Shown: positions 33,625 to 36,943 of the stretch, piece after piece
Numbering within the stretch: position 1 is the first letter of the stretch
Layout: every line of letters begins with the position of its first letter
Source of the DNA: an uncultured Fusobacterium sp.
Lineage (GTDB): Bacteria > Fusobacteriota > Fusobacteriia > Fusobacteriales > Fusobacteriaceae
Direction: 5' to 3'
Assembly: GCA_900542625.1 (NCBI GenBank)
Contig: UQOH01000012.1
Coordinates: 1-36,943, forward strand
Length of the DNA: 36,943 nt
Translations under genes and position numbers: made by a program
Notes under the pieces: generated by a model
The model's input: only the letters and a program-made list of their open reading frames with translations
Told to the model about the DNA's origin: nothing
Databases searched by the model: none

Positions 33625-34356
33625 TTATAATATTTTGTTTAAAAAGTTTGCTGTCCTTTGATTTTCTGGTGCAGAAAATATTTTTTCAGGTGTCCCCTCT
33701 TCTAAAATATATCCTCCGTCCATAAAAATTACACGGTCAGAAACTTCTCTTGCAAACCCCATTTCATGTGTGACAACAACCATTGTCATTCCATCAACTG
33801 CCAATTGTTTCATTACGTCTAAAACTTCTCCTATCATTTCAGGATCAAGAGCTGAAGTGGGCTCATCAAAAAGCATAATATCAGGATTCATAGCTAAAGA
33901 TCTGGCTATTGCCACCCTCTGTTTCTGTCCTCCTGAAAGATTATTAGGATAAACATCAGCTTTATCTTCAAGACCAACTCTTTTTAAAAGTTCCATTGCT
34001 TTATTTACAGCTTCCTCCTTTGTTAATATTTTTAACATCACTGGAGCAAGAGTAATATTTTCTAAAACAGTAAGATGGGGAAAAAGATTAAAATGCTGAA
34101 AGACCATTCCTATTTTTTCACGAATCTTGTTAATATTAACATTTTTTCCATTAATACGTTCTCCATCTACAAGAACTTCTCCACTGTCAAAATCTCCAAG
34201 TCTGTTAAGACATCTAAGAAGTGTACTTTTTCCAGAACCTGACGGACCTATAAGGCACACAACTTCTCCGTTTTTTATTTGGAGATTTATATCTTTTAAA
34301 ACTTTTAATTTTCCAAAAGATTTCTGCAGACCTTTTACAAAAATTTTATTTTCCAT
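33625..34356 (-). CDS. Polar amino-acid ABC transporter, ATP-binding protein (GlnQ-like)
   Basis: ATPase that drives the importer from the cytoplasmic face, 243 residues. It has Walker A GPSGSGKSTLL, the Q-loop MVFQHFNLFPHLTV, the signature LSGGQKQRVAIAR, Walker B IMLFDEPTSALD and the switch histidine in VVVTHEMGFA. These are the exact forms typical of the PAAT family (GlnQ, HisP, ArtP). The gene overlaps the end of the permease gene by 11 bases, so the two are translated together. Confidence 0.95.
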   Translation of the reverse strand: MENKIFVKGLQKSFGKLKVLKDINLQIKNGEVVCLIGPSGSGKSTLLRCLNRLGDFDSGEVLVDGERINGKNVNINKIREKIGMVFQHFNLFPHLTVLENITLAPVMLKILTKEEAVNKAMELLKRVGLEDKADVYPNNLSGGQKQRVAIARSLAMNPDIMLFDEPTSALDPEMIGEVLDVMKQLAVDGMTMVVVTHEMGFAREVSDRVIFMDGGYILEEGTPEKIFSAPENQRTANFLNKIL

Positions 34357-35026
34357 ATTTCAATCTCCCCTCCAAATATTTTGCTCCAAGAGAAAGAGCA
34401 AAACAAACTACAAAATAAAATATTGCTATAACTATCCAAACTGCCATGACAAGTGATGTTGAGTTTCCTGCAAGAATTTTTCCGCTCATTGTAAGTTCTC
34501 TTATTCCAATTACAGATAAAATTGATGTATCTTTCAAAGAAATTATACATTGATTTATTATTGACGGAAGTATAATACGAAATGCCTGAGGAAGAATAAC
34601 CTTTCTCAAAGCCTGTATATATGAAAGTCCCAGACTTCTTGCTGCCTCCATCTGTCCAATATCAACTGCCTCAATTCCTCCTCTGATTATTTCTGCCATA
34701 AATGCTCCCGCATTAAGAGATAAAGTTACTGTTCCGGCTGTAAATGCTCCTCCTATTTCTGCCCATGAAAAACCTGTTGGTTTTAATACTTGAGCAAGTC
34801 CGTAATAAATAATAAACGTCTGAACCATAAGAGGAGTTCCTCTTATAATTTCTATATATGTTGATGCAATCACTCTCAAAACTCTGTTTTTGGTTATTCT
34901 GAAAAGTCCAAAGAAAATTCCTAAAATAAGAGCAAAAACAAGTGATAAAACTGATAATTTTACTGTTTCCGTCAATGCAATAATAAGTGATGGAAAATAT
35001 TTTATTAATATTTTTACAACTTCCAT
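34346..35026 (-). CDS. Polar amino-acid ABC transporter, permease
   Basis: Membrane channel subunit of 226 residues, His/Glu/Gln/Arg/opine family. It has about five hydrophobic segments and the EAA loop that docks the ATPase (EAARSLGLSYIQALRKVILPQAFR). IEIIRGTPLMVQTFIIYYGL is the usual second-segment block. Only one permease gene is present, so it probably works as a homodimer. It is the first transporter gene, 28 bases after pyrG, with AAAGGGG as the ribosome site. Confidence 0.94.
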   Translation of the reverse strand: MEVVKILIKYFPSLIIALTETVKLSVLSLVFALILGIFFGLFRITKNRVLRVIASTYIEIIRGTPLMVQTFIIYYGLAQVLKPTGFSWAEIGGAFTAGTVTLSLNAGAFMAEIIRGGIEAVDIGQMEAARSLGLSYIQALRKVILPQAFRIILPSIINQCIISLKDTSILSVIGIRELTMSGKILAGNSTSLVMAVWIVIAIFYFVVCFALSLGAKYLEGRLKYGK

Positions 35027-35054
35027 AAATTCCCCTTTCCCTCATGTTTAATTT

Positions 35055-36665
35055 TTATATGCTGTTTTTCTGTTTTTCATAAATTGCTTTTACAAAACCT
35101 TTAAATAATGGATGAGGATTATTAGGTCTTGTTTTAAATTCAGGATGAAACTGTGCTGCAATAAAAAATTCATGGACATCTTCTGGAAGTTCTATAATTT
35201 CAGCAAATTTTCCGTCAGGAGAACTTCCTGAAATTATAAATCCTGATTTTTCAAATTCATTTTTAAATCTGCTGTTGAATTCATATCTGTGTCTGTGTCT
35301 TTCAAAAATAAGTTCTTTTCCATATAATTTTTCTGCTAAGGTTCCATTTTTTATTTTGCAGGGATAAGCTCCAAGCCTCATTGTTCCACCTTTATCCTCT
35401 ATATTTTTTTGCTCTGCCATTATATCTATAACCGGATAATTAGTTTTTTCATCAAATTCTGTTGAATTTGCTCCTCTCATATTAAGAACATCTCTGGCAT
35501 ATTCAATGACAGCTGTCTGCATTCCAAGGCAGATTCCAAGAAAAGGAATTTTATTTTCCCTCGCATATTTAATTGCTTGAATTTTTCCTTCTATCCCTCT
35601 GTTTCCAAAACCTCCGGGAACTAATATTCCTTTATATTTTTTTAAAACAGCTGTATCTAAATTTTCTGCCTGCACATAATCTATACAAGCCTTATACCCT
35701 GAAGAATAAGCTGCATTTTCCAGAGCCTCATTTACACTTATATAAGCATCTTTAAGTTCCACATATTTTCCTACAACTGCAAGCTGTATTTTTTCAGCAG
35801 GATTTTTAATTTTATGAACCATCTCTTCCCAAGCAGAGAGATTAATTTTTCTGTCTTCAATTCCTAATTTTTTACACGCTATTTTTGCAAATCCTTCTTT
35901 TTCCATAATCAGAGGAAGTTCATAAATTGTTGAAGCATCTTTTGCTTCTATTATTGCTTCAAGTTCTATATCACAAAACATTGAAAGTTTTTTTCTTATA
36001 TTTTCATTTATGGAATGCTCTGTTCTGCACACTAATATATCAGGTTTTATTCCCATTCCCATAAGCTCTTTTACAGAATGCTGAGATGGTTTTGTTTTTA
36101 ATTCTCTGGCAGCTTTTATATATGGGAGCAAAGTTACATGAATATATATTACATTTTCTTTTCCCACATCATATTTAAACTGCCTTATAGCTTCCAGAAA
36201 AGGAGTTGATTCTATATCTCCAACAGTTCCTCCAATTTCTGTTATAACAATATCAGAATTATTTATTTTTCCTGCTTTTTCTATTTTGGATTTTATTTCA
36301 TTTGTTATATGGGGAATTGTCTGGATTGTTTTTCCAAGATATTCACCTCTTCTTTCTTTGTTAATAACAGATTGGTAAATTTTTCCTGTTGTAATATTAT
36401 TATATTTTGTTAAATTTTCATCAATAAATCTTTCATAATGTCCAAGGTCTAAATCTGTTTCTGCGCCATCTTCTGTAACAAACACTTCACCATGTTCATA
36501 TGGATTCATTGTTCCTGGATCTATATTAATATAAGGGTCGAATTTTTGAATAGTGACCTTATAACCTCTTTCCTTTAATAATCTTCCCAGAGAAGAAGCT
36601 GTTATCCCTTTTCCCAGTGATGAAACTACTCCTCCTGTTACAAAAATATACTTTGTCTCTTTCAT
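35055..36665 (-). CDS. pyrG: CTP synthase
   Basis: Makes CTP from UTP, ATP and glutamine in the cytoplasm. The 536-residue protein has the N-terminal synthetase domain (1-265) with FVTGGVVSSLGKG and the DPYINIDPGTMNPYEHGEVFV block. A C-terminal class I glutaminase domain follows, with the nucleophile cysteine in GICLGMQTAV and the His-x-Glu of AAQFHPEFKTRP. Length is normal. TGGAGG lies about 9 bases before the start. The leader has a hairpin followed by T residues between the promoter and this gene, pointing to attenuation. The ABC transporter genes follow at 28 bases and may share the transcript. Confidence 0.97.
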   Translation of the reverse strand: MKETKYIFVTGGVVSSLGKGITASSLGRLLKERGYKVTIQKFDPYINIDPGTMNPYEHGEVFVTEDGAETDLDLGHYERFIDENLTKYNNITTGKIYQSVINKERRGEYLGKTIQTIPHITNEIKSKIEKAGKINNSDIVITEIGGTVGDIESTPFLEAIRQFKYDVGKENVIYIHVTLLPYIKAARELKTKPSQHSVKELMGMGIKPDILVCRTEHSINENIRKKLSMFCDIELEAIIEAKDASTIYELPLIMEKEGFAKIACKKLGIEDRKINLSAWEEMVHKIKNPAEKIQLAVVGKYVELKDAYISVNEALENAAYSSGYKACIDYVQAENLDTAVLKKYKGILVPGGFGNRGIEGKIQAIKYARENKIPFLGICLGMQTAVIEYARDVLNMRGANSTEFDEKTNYPVIDIMAEQKNIEDKGGTMRLGAYPCKIKNGTLAEKLYGKELIFERHRHRYEFNSRFKNEFEKSGFIISGSSPDGKFAEIIELPEDVHEFFIAAQFHPEFKTRPNNPHPLFKGFVKAIYEKQKNSI

Positions 36666-36692
36666 AAAATAACCTCCATAAAAATTGAAATC

Positions 36693-36724
36693 AAAAAAAG
36701 GCGAAAAAAAAATCGCCTTTTTTA
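36693..36724 (-). terminator. Terminator-like hairpin in the pyrG leader (attenuator candidate)
   Basis: Minus strand AAAAAAGGCGA, an all-T loop, then TCGCCTTTTTTT. It lies downstream of the putative pyrG promoter and 28 bases upstream of the start codon, so RNA polymerase must pass it to reach pyrG. In Bacillus subtilis pyrG is controlled by a leader terminator that is overcome when CTP is low. The pyrimidine-rich stem and GGG start used there are not evident here. Confidence 0.65.
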
Positions 36725-36769
36725 TAGAAAAATTTTTATTTTTTCTTAGTTATTATTTTTTATGTGAGG

Positions 36770-36798
36770 AGTATACCACAATTATTTTTTTCATACAA
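36770..36798 (-). promoter_or_regulatory. Putative pyrG promoter
   Basis: Minus strand TTGTAT, 17 bases, then TATACT preceded by TGG (extended -10). It predicts a leader of about 95-100 bases that contains the hairpin. From 36799 to the window end I see only AT-rich sequence. Confidence 0.6.
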
Positions 36799-36943
36799 CA
36801 TTTTTTTTAAAAAGTTTATTTTTAATGGTTTTAATTTCTTAATGAGTACTTTATATACAAAAATAAATTTATTTTTTCCAAAAATATTCACTAAAATTTT
36901 ATTGCCTTTTAAGCTTTATAATCTTGTTTTAAAATTAATAAAA

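Overview
The window is AT-rich, and its gene content and protein sequences fit a member of the Fusobacteriaceae, most likely Fusobacterium. The pointers are a type III glutamine synthetase, an IspH gene overlapping a six-repeat S1 protein, a DUF1846 protein, an alpha-glucoside-type PTS with a GH4 hydrolase under an RpiR regulator, and strong GGAGG ribosome sites. The species cannot be fixed from the sequence. Most of the window is ordinary chromosomal housekeeping and transport. There is no CRISPR array, no intact insertion sequence and no phage.

Layout, left to right. (1) 131-6951: glnN on the minus strand diverges from a plus-strand run ptsI-ptsH-ispH-S1. This run joins the general PTS phosphorelay to the last MEP-pathway enzyme and a ribosomal S1-like protein. 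(2) 7027-9628: a DUF1846 protein (minus) and a radical-SAM enzyme with unusual cysteine spacing (plus) diverge from a shared intergenic region. (3) 9677-15987: a minus-strand cluster of a basic amino-acid antiporter, an AdiA-type arginine decarboxylase and full-length MprF, which looks like an acid or cationic-stress module. A GNAT acetyltransferase follows. (4) 16909-21464: a SNF2-family ATPase and a partner of unknown function that may carry a helicase-associated domain. (5) 21676-23230: a small glutaredoxin-like protein and a DAACS symporter that lacks the arginine needed for acidic substrates. (6) 23376-23827: tRNA-Lys and tRNA-Gly behind a near-perfect sigma-70 promoter, next to a 203-bp palindromic, MITE-like element. 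(7) 23845-26543: galE and comM. (8) 26669-30828: a sugar locus with GH4 phospho-glycosidase, PTS IICB and RpiR regulator. A frameshifted relic of an AAA-ATPase-like gene lies between the regulator and the transporter, and an inverted repeat overlaps the transporter promoter. (9) 30978-36943: an M24 aminopeptidase (plus) converges on a minus-strand run of pyrG and a polar amino-acid ABC transporter. The pyrG leader holds a terminator-like hairpin between promoter and start codon.

The genes fit an anaerobe that lives on amino acids and peptides and also uses PTS sugars. EI and HPr would supply phosphate to the IICB transporter, which lacks its own IIA. The GH4 enzyme would split the imported phospho-disaccharide. 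Arginine exchange and decarboxylation would raise internal pH while MprF adjusts surface charge. The ABC transporter, aminopeptidase and symporter would supply amino acids. I see no clearly new large system. The best leads are the pyrG leader attenuator, the antiporter-adiA-mprF linkage, the SNF2 pair, the palindromic element, and enzymes whose signature residues differ from family consensus.
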